NCBI GenBank assembly: GCA_034429975.1 | Contig: DAOUFM010000092.1 | Span: 1-64,000, forward strand | From: UBA6170 sp034429975 | Lineage (GTDB): Bacteria > Chloroflexota > Anaerolineae > Anaerolineales > Anaerolineaceae | DNA length: 64,000 nt | Direction: 5' to 3' | Shown: one piece after another, positions 1 to 9,316 of the stretch | Layout: each line of letters begins with the position of its first letter | Position numbering within the stretch: position 1 is the stretch's first letter | Program-made: the position numbers and the translations under genes | Notes under the pieces: generated by a model | Told to the model about the DNA's origin: nothing | What the model saw: only the letters and a program-made list of their open reading frames with translations | The model's database searches: none

Positions 1-391
1 AAAAGCGGATAACTTTGATTAACATTTCGAGTGAAACTAACAAATAAAAATTTAAAAAAATGAAAAACAAAACTTTTTCAGTTTGTTACTTTGGAACTTA
101 TCGATCCGATTATTCACGAAATAAAACCATGATCAAAGGATAAAAAAAATGGGCAATTCTCAGTGAGGGTCTAATAATACATTGAAAAGCTGTAAACTAC
201 AGGAGATACTCAAAAAAAGAATTTTATAAAATAATTTCTTTGAATACTATTTTTAAGAAAAAACATTTATAAAATAAATTAAGTTTACAAAACCAAAAGA
301 ACAGCAAAATATAATACAATATAATAAATTATTAATAAAAATTATCAAAACTCAGTATTGTTTTTGAAAAAAAATTTTTACAAAAATAATT
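1..391. other. AT-rich stretch without a recognisable gene
   Basis: This stretch is extremely rich in A and T and has stops in all frames. One frame stays open from base 3 to a TAA at 45-47 and could be the last codons of a gene that starts before the window, but nothing supports that. I see no convincing hairpin, tRNA or consensus promoter in it. It presumably carries the promoter of the following gene. Confidence 0.5.
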
Positions 392-2029
392 ATGAATTTT
401 CTAACTACTAATAACAATTTTCCTCAACTTAAGATTTTTTTAAAAAAAATGAAGTTTTTATTATGGAAATATAAAGAGATATTTTTTTTACTTTTTATCT
501 TCACCATTTCTTTTGTCATACGAAGAATTGGTTTGAAGTTCGGTTTCCCTTTACTAACACACCCCGATGAATCTGCGATTATAGATCCAGTATATTCTAT
601 GACTAAAAATAAAACCTTTGATTCAAACCAGTATGATAGACCTGACCAAATTTTATATTTAATAAATTTCACTTATTTAAATATTTTGAGTTTTATAAAG
701 TTTAAAGTTGATTTTTCAAGAAGCTTTCAAAATGATCCATTGTTTTTTTACTATAATGCAAGGGTAATCATTTGTATTTTGGGTTCTTTCATACCAATTA
801 TTGCGTATAAGGTTGCTAAAGAATTCGATTCTAATATTTGCATTCCAACTGCTTTTGTTTTTTCATTTTTTCCCTCATTTGTTGTCCATTCTAAATATAT
901 AACTCCTGATATTCCAATAACTTTATTTACATTATTAATTATTTATTTTTCATTAAAATTTCTTAATACTCAGAATATTTATTTTCTTTATTTTGCAACA
1001 ATTTTTTGTTCGATTAATACGGCTGAAAAATATCCAGGTTTATTATCATTAGGAATCATTTTTTTATCATTAATTATTGAACACAGAAAAAAGATTAATG
1101 GATCTTTAATCCAAACAATTAAGAAAATTATTTCTTATTCACTTAAATTATTAACAATTTATCTATTATTTCTTTTTCTATTTGCGCCAAATTTATTCAT
1201 TAATTTTGGTAATATGATGACTTCAATAAAAGATATGGCTCATCCAATACATTTGGGAGCAGATAATTTAGATTGGTTAGGCAATTTATTTTTCTACTCT
1301 AAGAGCTTCTATTCATTCTCAAATTTTTTATCATATATTTTTATGTTTTTAGGACTGTTTTACATAATACGAAAAAAAAATGTAAAATTTCTTTTATTAT
1401 TTTATGGTTTTTTTTATTGGATAATTCTGAGCGGTTTATCTTTACATTGGGAAAGATGGGCTTTACCGATGTATATTTCTCCGCTTTTTTTAATTTCTTT
1501 TGCAATAGGATATTTTTTAAATGTTCGGAAAGAAAGCAAATGGAAAAATATTCTAGTAATAATTGTTATAATTGTCTACTTGTCACAACAACTATTATCA
1601 TCTTTAACATATTCAATATCATTTACTTTTCCAGATACAAGATATACCTCACTAATTTATTGTATTAATAATGGAATAAATACTGATAATAGTATTTTCG
1701 AAGGATATACTCCGTTTTTTTCTCAATTTCCTAAAACTATATTTTCAAACGATAAGTTAGATAAACCAGAAATAAAATATATTATTTTATCTTCCAGTAT
1801 GTATAATAGGTATTTTGCAGAACCTAATCGTTATCAAAAAGAAATTAATTTTTACAATAATATAAGGGAAAGTTATGAATTAGTCGCAAAATTTACCCCA
1901 ACAAATATATCTTATAAAAATCCGATTCATTGTATATCAAATATTATTTATTATTTAAAAATGAAATTTGGCAATAATTTTCAAAATAGATATAGAGGGC
2001 CTATTATAGAAATTTATAAAAAACCGTAA
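392..2029 (+). CDS. GT39/ArnT-type multi-spanning membrane glycosyltransferase
   Basis: The 545-residue product is very hydrophobic, with roughly ten membrane helices. In the first external loop it carries HPDE (Asp59-Glu60), the position where GT39/ArnT-type lipid-linked sugar transferases keep their catalytic acidic residue. Members of this family move a sugar from a polyprenyl-phosphate donor to an acceptor outside the membrane; donor and acceptor cannot be read here. The start is uncertain: the first ATG has no clear ribosome site, and an ATG at 449 would begin just before the first membrane helix. Base composition is extremely AT-rich, like the minus-strand genes at 4.2-8.2 kb, which suggests transfer from another source. 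Family call is good; specificity is unknown. Confidence 0.75.
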   Translation: MNFLTTNNNFPQLKIFLKKMKFLLWKYKEIFFLLFIFTISFVIRRIGLKFGFPLLTHPDESAIIDPVYSMTKNKTFDSNQYDRPDQILYLINFTYLNILSFIKFKVDFSRSFQNDPLFFYYNARVIICILGSFIPIIAYKVAKEFDSNICIPTAFVFSFFPSFVVHSKYITPDIPITLFTLLIIYFSLKFLNTQNIYFLYFATIFCSINTAEKYPGLLSLGIIFLSLIIEHRKKINGSLIQTIKKIISYSLKLLTIYLLFLFLFAPNLFINFGNMMTSIKDMAHPIHLGADNLDWLGNLFFYSKSFYSFSNFLSYIFMFLGLFYIIRKKNVKFLLLFYGFFYWIILSGLSLHWERWALPMYISPLFLISFAIGYFLNVRKESKWKNILVIIVIIVYLSQQLLSSLTYSISFTFPDTRYTSLIYCINNGINTDNSIFEGYTPFFSQFPKTIFSNDKLDKPEIKYIILSSSMYNRYFAEPNRYQKEINFYNNIRESYELVAKFTPTNISYKNPIHCISNIIYYLKMKFGNNFQNRYRGPIIEIYKKP

Positions 2030-2284
2030 ATTTTATGAAAAGCACAAATAAAAACTCGATTTTTTTAGAGGAAGAAAATATTTACAATTATTATTTTTCT
2101 AAGTAACTTTTATCAATTTTGTGCATTAATAATGTTTTTTGAAAAACATATTCCTTTTGGACAAGAATAATAATAAATATATTGAAAATGTTTATAATTT
2201 TTTTTGAGCTGTTTTTTAATTAACCATAAAGAGTTATTGAAAATTTATGGTGAAAGATAATAATTAGAAAAAAAGGAGTGCAAA

Positions 2285-3721
2285 ATGAAAAAAATAATAA
2301 TTTTGTTTGTTGTATTTTTATTGTTGTCCTTTCAGTTTGGCTCAGCAAATGCTGAATCTGCTACACAAACAAGCTGGACATCATCTATAACTTATTATTC
2401 AACCAGTGAATCAAATGGTGAGCTTTTTATTAGTTATTATGAGGGTTCAAATGTTTATACTGCAGGACCATATACAATTAACCCTCATGGCGCGGGCTCA
2501 GTTAATATTGGCGCTACCTCGGTTCCTGATGGATTTTCAGGTTCGGCTATATTGTCAGCTAACGTCCCAATTTTTTCCACATATGTTCAATTTGCAAAAG
2601 TTGATCCCGCTTCGTTCTCTAGAGCATTTTATACTGGTTTTGATGTATCAAAAGCTGGTTCAAAGTTTTACTTAGCTACCGTTAGAGCAAATGGAATCTC
2701 CACGTCTTCTATTGGTGTTCAGAATGTTGAGAACTTTGATATAACTGCAACACTCGATTTTTATAAAGTAGGGGCAGTTTCTCCTACATTTACGTATCAG
2801 GTTGATATCAAACCAAATAGTGCTTTTATTTCAAATATACTAGATGTTCCTACCTATCCGGGAGGTTCGTTTGATGGGTCGCTTATTATATCTGCAACTA
2901 AGAAAGGGGATGTAGGAACCCCAGGTAAAGTGGTTGCATCAGCCCAGGAGACCTTGGATAATGGAGTAAGCGTTTATTCATATGAGGGGGCAAAAGAGGG
3001 CTCAACTTCCATTTTTATTCCAACAGCAATGTGTGAGCGAAATGGGCAAACATCTTTTTTTGCAATACAAAATACTGGCTCTTCAACGGCTAATGTAACC
3101 ATAGATTACTACAATACTGCTGGATCACTAGTTGGATCCTTATCAAGCACTTCAATTAATGTTGGTGCAAAATTATCAACAAATCCATGTCAAAGTAATG
3201 CGCTTGTTGGTCAACTTGGTTCAGCTGTAATTAAATCTACAAATTCAATTCCTATTATCGCTATGGGAAAGGTGGCTAGCGCAAGTGGTTTATTAACAGC
3301 ATTTTCTGGCGAAGCTAGCGGTTCTACTAGCGTTGTTGCTCCTTATGTAAGATATGCAGCAAACCAAAACACAAGTTGGAGTGCAAATCTAGCAATAATG
3401 AACGTTGGAACTGCTAATGCAACGAACATTGTGGCAAAATACTACGATGTAAATGGAACGTTGCGTGCTACTCATACCTTAGCTACTGCCGGTAACCCTT
3501 TGGCACCATATACAAAAGTTAATACAAATGCAAGTTCTGCAGGTGCTTTAATTAATAATAGCTTTGGGTATCCAGCTGATGGTGGAGCTAATGGGGGTGC
3601 AGTAGAAATTCTTAGTGATCAACCTGTGGTGGTTTTAATTCGACTTTCAACAGAACCTAACACAATACCAAACATTAGTCTTTTAGGTGAAGACTATAAT
3701 GGTATTGCAGTAGCCCCATGA
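2285..3721 (+). CDS. Secreted surface protein with tandem beta-sandwich-like repeats
   Basis: A Sec signal peptide (residues 1 to about 24, ending in ANA) is followed by about 450 residues rich in Ser, Thr, Gly and Asn. I see at least three related units of about 110-130 residues, each with a pattern like T-x-x-x-x-IQN-x-G followed by YY-x-x-x-G, for example near residues 255-290 and 365-400. This looks like repeated Ig-like or CARDB-like folds, but I cannot name the family. A strong AAGGAG ribosome site lies before the ATG. G+C is near 40%, clearly higher than in the genes on either side, so this gene and its neighbours may differ in history. It is probably exported and part of the envelope or an extracellular structure. 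Confidence 0.7.
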   Translation: MKKIIILFVVFLLLSFQFGSANAESATQTSWTSSITYYSTSESNGELFISYYEGSNVYTAGPYTINPHGAGSVNIGATSVPDGFSGSAILSANVPIFSTYVQFAKVDPASFSRAFYTGFDVSKAGSKFYLATVRANGISTSSIGVQNVENFDITATLDFYKVGAVSPTFTYQVDIKPNSAFISNILDVPTYPGGSFDGSLIISATKKGDVGTPGKVVASAQETLDNGVSVYSYEGAKEGSTSIFIPTAMCERNGQTSFFAIQNTGSSTANVTIDYYNTAGSLVGSLSSTSINVGAKLSTNPCQSNALVGQLGSAVIKSTNSIPIIAMGKVASASGLLTAFSGEASGSTSVVAPYVRYAANQNTSWSANLAIMNVGTANATNIVAKYYDVNGTLRATHTLATAGNPLAPYTKVNTNASSAGALINNSFGYPADGGANGGAVEILSDQPVVVLIRLSTEPNTIPNISLLGEDYNGIAVAP

Positions 3722-3758
3722 ACTTTAGTTTCTATTCATTGAAATAACACTTGTGATA

Positions 3759-3797
3759 AAACACTTTTCCAAGTAATCAATACTTGGAAAAGTGTTT
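3759..3797. terminator. Perfect 17-bp inverted repeat, probable terminator hairpin
   Basis: Two exactly complementary 17-base arms (3759-3775 and 3781-3797) flank a 5-base loop ATCAA. It lies 38 bases after the stop of the secreted repeat protein and ends 12 bases before the next ATG. The right arm ends in GTGTTT rather than in a pure T run, so it may terminate imperfectly, protect the mRNA 3' end, or affect initiation of the lipoprotein gene. Confidence 0.65.
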
Positions 3798-3809
3798 GTT
3801 GAGGTTTTT

Positions 3810-4250
3810 ATGAAAATAAGAATTATTATTTATTTAGTTTTTTTGATTCTATTTACAGGTTGTACTCCAAATGCAAATAATAAACCTGCGAAGACAGAGG
3901 ATGAATTATATACCAAAATTGTTACCACTCCAGGATTAGGCGGAATTGTAGGTCAAATTAAAATTCCAAAATTTTGGGAACAAAGTTTGTTATATGCATA
4001 TGCAGCTCCATATTTAGGAGATCCAGAAGGAGAAGGTATCTTTATTTTGGATGACAAATTAAATGCGTTTTCTGAAATTAACAGAAATGGGAAATTCTTA
4101 ATTAACAATATACCCCCAGGTATATATATTTTAGTTATTGGACCTGATACTGAAACAGCAATTCCTTACAGAGAAAATGGTTTGGCATTGAAGTATGAAG
4201 TTTTTTCAGATCAATTTTTGGATGTTGGTTTAATTAATTTCGATAATTAA
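3810..4250 (+). CDS. Small lipoprotein of unknown function
   Basis: The chosen ATG gives 146 residues beginning with a short basic N-terminus, a hydrophobic stretch and a lipobox (LFTGC), so the mature protein is probably lipid-anchored at the outer face of the membrane. A GTG 18 bases upstream in the same frame would place extra acidic residues before the signal and lies inside the hairpin, so I reject it. The C-terminal part (NGKFLINNIPPGIYILVI) resembles carboxypeptidase-regulatory or SpaA-like beta-sandwich domains, in which a G-x-F-x-(I/F)-x-x-(I/L)-PPG-x-Y pattern is typical. Its 3' end overlaps the converging flippase-like gene by 17 bases. No function can be assigned. Confidence 0.65.
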   Translation: MKIRIIIYLVFLILFTGCTPNANNKPAKTEDELYTKIVTTPGLGGIVGQIKIPKFWEQSLLYAYAAPYLGDPEGEGIFILDDKLNAFSEINRNGKFLINNIPPGIYILVIGPDTETAIPYRENGLALKYEVFSDQFLDVGLINFDN

Positions 4251-5214
4251 TTTTTCGTAAAAATAACCAACTTATTAATGCAAGGATAAATTCTCCTATT
4301 AATACAAATATTCGAATAATTAGGCTTGCTCCTAATAATGTTGAAACAGGAATAATACCCTTAAGAATAGTTATAAATATTGTTTCTCTTGTTCCTATCC
4401 CGTTGGGAGTCAAAGGGTTTAGAAAACCAATTACCCAACCTGTTGCATAACTTGTAACAATTATTGGGATATATTGAAAATTTATTTTACCCCAAGTTGA
4501 TAAAATGAAATAAAAACTTAAGCCTTGAGACAACCAAATACAAATGAATAATAAAAATAAGAAAAAATATTTTTGGGGAGACTGATAAATATTAGTTTTT
4601 AGTGAAAGAATTAATATTTTTATTTTTTCCAAATAATTTTTTACTTCTTTATTATTTATTTTATCGATATCAATTTTCAAAAATATTAATATAGGAAATA
4701 AGATTAGGATAAAAATAAAGAGGAGCCAAATAAATTGTTGATAATTTAGGGTAAAACCCATTACCCTTATCAGTGTACTAATGAGAACAGCACTAAGAAT
4801 ATTAAAAATGAGTTCAATCCCTGAACTTAAAATACTGTTTTTATAAGATAGCCCTTTTTCTTTTCCCAAGACTGATCGGGAAATAATATACCAATAATTA
4901 CCTGGGATATATCTCGATAAAGCGGAGAAATTATAAATAAATATTGAATTAGAATAATTAATTTTTCCATCAAAATCATTAATAATTATTCTCCAAGTAA
5001 TGACATGCAATATTAGGGTTCCAAAAACAAATGGTATTGCATACAAAAGAAAGACGGGATGTTTTATTACCAAAATATCTGAAAATCTATTCTTAAAATT
5101 AACAAATTGAACTAAAACAGTAAATAAAATTGTGAATATAAATACAATTTTTAAAAATTTACTATGGATCAACTTGATTGTTATCTTTATAAAATTTTCT
5201 ATAAACTTATTCAT
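4234..5214 (-). CDS. UPF0104/flippase-like (LPG synthase TM-type) membrane protein
   Basis: The 326-residue protein has about eight predicted membrane helices. It shows features of the lysylphosphatidylglycerol-synthase transmembrane/UPF0104 family: an SRYIPGNYW segment near residue 95 and an NPLTPNGIGTRE segment near residue 265, equivalent to the family P-x-P-G-G-x-G-x-x-E motif. Members lack the aminoacyl transferase domain here and are often found in glycolipid and polysaccharide loci as presumed lipid flippases or accessory proteins. It is the last gene of a minus-strand operon and overlaps the pyruvyltransferase gene by 8 bases, so translation is probably coupled. Composition is strongly AT-rich. 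Confidence 0.75.
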   Translation of the reverse strand: MNKFIENFIKITIKLIHSKFLKIVFIFTILFTVLVQFVNFKNRFSDILVIKHPVFLLYAIPFVFGTLILHVITWRIIINDFDGKINYSNSIFIYNFSALSRYIPGNYWYIISRSVLGKEKGLSYKNSILSSGIELIFNILSAVLISTLIRVMGFTLNYQQFIWLLFIFILILFPILIFLKIDIDKINNKEVKNYLEKIKILILSLKTNIYQSPQKYFFLFLLFICIWLSQGLSFYFILSTWGKINFQYIPIIVTSYATGWVIGFLNPLTPNGIGTRETIFITILKGIIPVSTLLGASLIIRIFVLIGEFILALISWLFLRKINYRN

Positions 5215-6352
5215 CTAATATATCAAGAATAAATTTTAAATTTTTAGTTACTTCATAAGATAATTTTTTTCGATTGAGTTCAATTTTGATTTTAATTTTT
5301 AATTCATTTTCTAAAATATAATCAATCATATTAAAAACTCTTGGTTCGTTTATCTGCTCTATGGGAATAGCAAAATCCTCCAATTCCATTGCCTCAAAAA
5401 AACTTTTACCTTTATTTTGATAATATATTGAAATTGCTGGAACATTTCCACAAATTGATAAAATCGTTGCATGCATCCTCATCCCAATTAATAAACTTGA
5501 GTTGGAAACAAATTGTATTAATTGATTTGTACTAATGTTTGAATCGATAATAGATGCTCTTTGTTTATTTTCCATTAAATTGATTATTTCCTGAGAGATG
5601 ATTTCATCTCCTTGATTATTTCCAGGATACATTGGCAAAAAATAAACTTCCAAAGAATAATTTTCAATTATATAATCAGCGATTTTTGCAAACGTATGAA
5701 GATAACATAAAGGTCCATCTTCTTTGTTAGTAATTTGCCATTTTATTGGAAAAAATCTAGATTTATAGTGAAACCATTTCCGGGGGGCAATAATAACAAA
5801 GCTTTGTTCAGAATTTGATTTAAAATCATTTGTTTTTTTTAGAATTACTGCAGGATCTGAAGTTATGAAAATTGGAATGTGAATTCCTAAATTAATTAAT
5901 ATTTCTCGAGATAGATTATCTCTAACTGAAATTAGTGTGAATCTATTAAGAATTCTTTTTGCAATTAATTTCCAGAAATTTCCATTAATTTCCTCAACGC
6001 CCAATGAAAAACCCATGATCTTTTTTTTAAAAACAATAGGAATTAATAATAGCAAAAATTGATGTATAAGAAATAGTTTGCTAGAAGTGTTCTGCAGTAA
6101 ATGGCCTCCTCCCCATAAAAATAAATAAGAACGTTTTATTGATGTTATTAAATCAAAAAAATTATTTCTATTAATAACTTCATATTTTGGATAATCTTGC
6201 TTTGTTATTGTAGGGTTTCCTGAGAGAATACAAACTTTTATGTTTGGAATTTCCTCTAAAATTTTTAATGTGCCTGTTAAAATTGCCTTATCTCCTCGAT
6301 TAACCCAAGAATCACCCCCAGAGATAATTATAACTTTTGGGTTAATTTTCAT
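5207..6352 (-). CDS. Polysaccharide pyruvyl transferase family protein
   Basis: The 381-residue product fits the CsaB/WcaK family, which transfers pyruvate from phosphoenolpyruvate to a sugar hydroxyl pair to make a ketal. Visible signatures are the N-terminal GGDSWVNRGDKAIL (family G-x-x-N-x-GD), WGGGHLLQ near residue 80, the SxRD segment around residue 140, and the C-terminal IGMRMHATILSICGN block, which carries the conserved R-x-H. Length is normal. It starts by overlapping the methyltransferase gene by 11 bases and ends overlapping the flippase-like gene. The product is probably cytoplasmic and decorates a glycan repeat made by the neighbouring transferases. Confidence 0.88.
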   Translation of the reverse strand: MKINPKVIIISGGDSWVNRGDKAILTGTLKILEEIPNIKVCILSGNPTITKQDYPKYEVINRNNFFDLITSIKRSYLFLWGGGHLLQNTSSKLFLIHQFLLLLIPIVFKKKIMGFSLGVEEINGNFWKLIAKRILNRFTLISVRDNLSREILINLGIHIPIFITSDPAVILKKTNDFKSNSEQSFVIIAPRKWFHYKSRFFPIKWQITNKEDGPLCYLHTFAKIADYIIENYSLEVYFLPMYPGNNQGDEIISQEIINLMENKQRASIIDSNISTNQLIQFVSNSSLLIGMRMHATILSICGNVPAISIYYQNKGKSFFEAMELEDFAIPIEQINEPRVFNMIDYILENELKIKIKIELNRKKLSYEVTKNLKFILDILDE

Positions 6353-6992
6353 TTTTCTTGATTGCCTTAACTATAAAATAACCATGACAACCTTTTGAGT
6401 TTTTACTATCTAAATACCCAATTTTAGAAATCAACCAACTATTAATATTACTGTTTAATTCGTTTAGAAAACGAATTAATAAATAGAAAAACCTCCAATA
6501 AGGAGAATTCCATTCAATTATTTCTAATTTAAAGTTTGATTGAAAAATATTATTTAACTCATCTTTTGAATAGCCTAATCTATAATTATGTCCCCATTTT
6601 TTACTTATTTTTTTTGTCAAGAAAAAAGGATTGAGTCTTATTTCTTTGCTGGGAGTTGTTAAAAGAATTTTGCCGGTTTTTGATAATACGAAATTAATAG
6701 AATCAGAAATTAAAAAATCTTTTTCGATATGTTCAATAACATCTAATAAATAAATTCGAGAAAAAGCTTCCTTTTTAAATGGCAAGAAATTCGCATCAGC
6801 GCAAACAAAAATTAAATTATTTACTTTATTTACCGGAAAAGATTTGTCAATGCCAATTTTAAATGGCGAATTAATCGAAGATAATAACAATCCATCGAAA
6901 CAACCGATATCTAAAACTGGACCATTTACTTCCGTTTCTCCTAGTAGATTTACTAAATTTAACCGATACAAAGTTCCAATACGTGTTTTCAT
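6342..6992 (-). CDS. Class I SAM-dependent methyltransferase
   Basis: Residues 25-40 contain a motif I glycine loop (VLDIGCFDG), followed by an acidic strand end (GIDKS), a motif II-like ADANFLPF segment and LLDVIEHI, the pattern of the UbiE/Methyltransf_11 group. At 216 residues it is a single domain with a short C-terminal extension. The acceptor is unknown. Position between a GT4 and a pyruvyltransferase suggests methylation of a sugar or of a glycan end. Spacing to the upstream GT4 gene is 11 bases, consistent with one transcript. Confidence 0.82.
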   Translation of the reverse strand: MKTRIGTLYRLNLVNLLGETEVNGPVLDIGCFDGLLLSSINSPFKIGIDKSFPVNKVNNLIFVCADANFLPFKKEAFSRIYLLDVIEHIEKDFLISDSINFVLSKTGKILLTTPSKEIRLNPFFLTKKISKKWGHNYRLGYSKDELNNIFQSNFKLEIIEWNSPYWRFFYLLIRFLNELNSNINSWLISKIGYLDSKNSKGCHGYFIVKAIKKNEN

Positions 6993-7003
6993 TTTTAGTT
7001 AAT

Positions 7004-8203
7004 TTAAAAATTTGAAACTAGTTTTTTTGCTATCATATCCCAGTTGAATTGATTCTCGACCAAAGTTCTTGAGTATTTTCCCATTTTATCTAAAAGATCT
7101 TTGTCCTGAACAATCTCGTGTATTACTTCAGCTAACTCTTCTATATTTCCTGGAGTTACAATTCTACCATTTTCTCCATTTTTTATGACCATATTAACAC
7201 CCCCAATATCACTTGATACTATTGGTAATCCACACGCCATAGCCTCAAGTATAACAGTTGGTAAACCATCCACATTACCAAACTCATCTTTTATTGAAGG
7301 TTGAATAAAAATATCACCACTATTTAAAAATAGAACTACTTCATCCCAATTTACTTTGCCAATAAAAGTTACAAATTTATTTAATTGTAATGTATTTACT
7401 AAATCTTCTAATAAAAACCCAATAGGTCCTTCTCCGCCAATTATTAATTTTATATTACGATCTTTCTCCAATATTTTTGGCATTGCTTTTATTAAATTAG
7501 AAAATCCTTTTTTGTGAACTAATCGACCAAGGCATAAAAGAATAATTTGTTCATTATTTGAGCGAAAGTTAAATTTTTCATTTTTTAATTTATTGAATTT
7601 GAAGAATATTTCTGGGTCAGCACCCCAAGGAATTAGCTTTGTATTGTTAGGAGCTCCCAATTTTTTAGCATTTGAATATAAGTCCATACTGCAAGCACTA
7701 ACAAATGAGGAGTGTTTAAAAATAATTTGTGCGGTTTGTTTAAAAAGCCAATTTTTATTCGCAATATAAATATCGGATCCATGTAAAGATATTGAATACG
7801 GAATTTTTAATATTTTGGAGACTAGTAGAGCTGGTAAACCGTTTGGAATGACCCAATGTATGTGAATCATGTCAGACTTTTGTTTTCTTGCGACGGAGTA
7901 TAATTTTAAAAAAGAGAAGAAAATGAAAAGCGGAAGTAAAAAATAAACTCCTTTTTTAAGCTTCACATCCGAATCTAAAGAGTTAGCATGCCCCATAATA
8001 TAGAATTTATTAAATGGAGCATATTTAAACCAATGAACTTTGATAATATCTTTAAAATTTTCATTGACTAATGGATGATAAGGCGCAACAACTTCAACTT
8101 CGTTACCAATTTTCGCTAAAGCTTCAGAAATTGATTTTACAAATGGAGCCGTTCCGTCTCCTTCATAACGAGGATATGAACTTGCTATAACTGCAATTTT
8201 CAT
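7004..8203 (-). CDS. GT4 family glycosyltransferase (GT-B fold)
   Basis: The 399-residue product has both Rossmann halves of a GT-B enzyme. The N-terminus reads SSYPRYEGDGTAPFV (acceptor loop), a linker near residue 190 has PWGADPEIF, and the C-terminal half has GRLVHKKG and the nucleotide-binding block D-x7-E (VDGLPTVILEAMACG), with Asp replacing the first Glu of the usual E-x7-E. Retaining GT4 enzymes of this type use NDP-sugars for cell-surface glycans. It is the last very AT-rich gene on this side: the gene immediately upstream in the transcript is far richer in G+C. Confidence 0.88.
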   Translation of the reverse strand: MKIAVIASSYPRYEGDGTAPFVKSISEALAKIGNEVEVVAPYHPLVNENFKDIIKVHWFKYAPFNKFYIMGHANSLDSDVKLKKGVYFLLPLFIFFSFLKLYSVARKQKSDMIHIHWVIPNGLPALLVSKILKIPYSISLHGSDIYIANKNWLFKQTAQIIFKHSSFVSACSMDLYSNAKKLGAPNNTKLIPWGADPEIFFKFNKLKNEKFNFRSNNEQIILLCLGRLVHKKGFSNLIKAMPKILEKDRNIKLIIGGEGPIGFLLEDLVNTLQLNKFVTFIGKVNWDEVVLFLNSGDIFIQPSIKDEFGNVDGLPTVILEAMACGLPIVSSDIGGVNMVIKNGENGRIVTPGNIEELAEVIHEIVQDKDLLDKMGKYSRTLVENQFNWDMIAKKLVSNF

Positions 8204-8215
8204 TATAAAAGACCT

Positions 8216-9154
8216 TTACATATCAACTTTTTCATTTATTTTCTCCCCTATCTCCTCCAGCATCTTCCGATTGCTCGCGATCAGATCTGCCAGGAGACCG
8301 TTCAACATCGTCTGAAAACCAACGATCAGCAAGATGGCTGCCAGGACGACGGATTGAATATGTCCGCCACCCTGACCTTGCAGAAAGAATATGAAATAAC
8401 GAATTGCCAATATCCCGCCTGCTAATAGCAATAAGAGACCGATACTAAAAAACACCCGGATGGCGCGGTACATTGCATATGCACGGATGATAGTTATAGT
8501 TGAGTGCAATAAATAATCCCAGATACCATGCATTAGTCGGGAGGGCCGGCGGGGAGGATTGGTGCGTACCGGCACTGAGGCGACGCTGATATTGCGGTTA
8601 CCGGCTTGAATTAAGGTTTCCAGGGTGTAGGAATAATTGGAAAGCACATTCGTTTTCATGGCGGTTTCACGGGTCATTGCACGAAAACCGCTGGTGGCGT
8701 CCGGGATTTCCAATCCTGATGCTTTGCTGACCACATAGCTGCCAATCGTTTGTAACTTCCTTTTTAATGGTGTAAACGCTTCTTCTGTCGCCACACCGCG
8801 ATCACCGATCACTAATTCGGCTTCTTGTTTGAGAATTGGCTCGATCAACTTAGCAATATCTTCGGAAACATATTGATTGTCTGCATCGGTATTGACGATG
8901 ATATCAGCTCCCAATCGCACACAGGCGTCCAGTCCAGCTTTGAAAGCGCCAGCTAATCCCTGATTTTTCATGAGTCGGATTACATGATTGGCGCCATGGC
9001 TTTTGGCTACCTCGGCTGTATTGTCCTGACTGCCATCATCAATAACCAGATACTCGATTTGGTCAATCCCTTGAATTTTCTTCGGGAGGTGGTTTAGCGT
9101 TTCCGGAAGGGTAAGCGCTTCGTTATAGCAGGGGATCTGAATAATTAGTTTCAT
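8216..9154 (-). CDS. GT2 polyprenyl-phosphate glycosyltransferase with C-terminal membrane helices
   Basis: The N-terminal 220 residues are a GT-A domain of the DPM1/GtrB type: PCYNEALTLPETL at the start, VIDDGSQDNT near residue 40 and the DAD metal site in NTDADNQY near residue 92. Two membrane segments follow (about 230-255 and 265-290). Such enzymes load a sugar on polyprenyl phosphate for use by GT39/GT83-type transferases, and one of those lies at the left end of the window and another at 35673. It heads the minus-strand operon. Its G+C content (lines of 47-63%) contrasts sharply with the genes downstream of it, so it probably belongs to the host backbone while the downstream genes were added. 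Confidence 0.87.
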   Translation of the reverse strand: MKLIIQIPCYNEALTLPETLNHLPKKIQGIDQIEYLVIDDGSQDNTAEVAKSHGANHVIRLMKNQGLAGAFKAGLDACVRLGADIIVNTDADNQYVSEDIAKLIEPILKQEAELVIGDRGVATEEAFTPLKRKLQTIGSYVVSKASGLEIPDATSGFRAMTRETAMKTNVLSNYSYTLETLIQAGNRNISVASVPVRTNPPRRPSRLMHGIWDYLLHSTITIIRAYAMYRAIRVFFSIGLLLLLAGGILAIRYFIFFLQGQGGGHIQSVVLAAILLIVGFQTMLNGLLADLIASNRKMLEEIGEKINEKVDM

Positions 9155-9316
9155 ATATCTAAGAAGATAGGGAGTATTTGATTAGTATATCATAAGCAGA
9201 TTTAATGAATCATTTTTTATATAAATAAAAATTCAGGCAGAAAATCTTGCTTAGGTTTCGTATTTTCGGCACAAGTCTTGCACCTTATCTCTTGTAATAA
9301 TTTCCAGGAGGATAAG

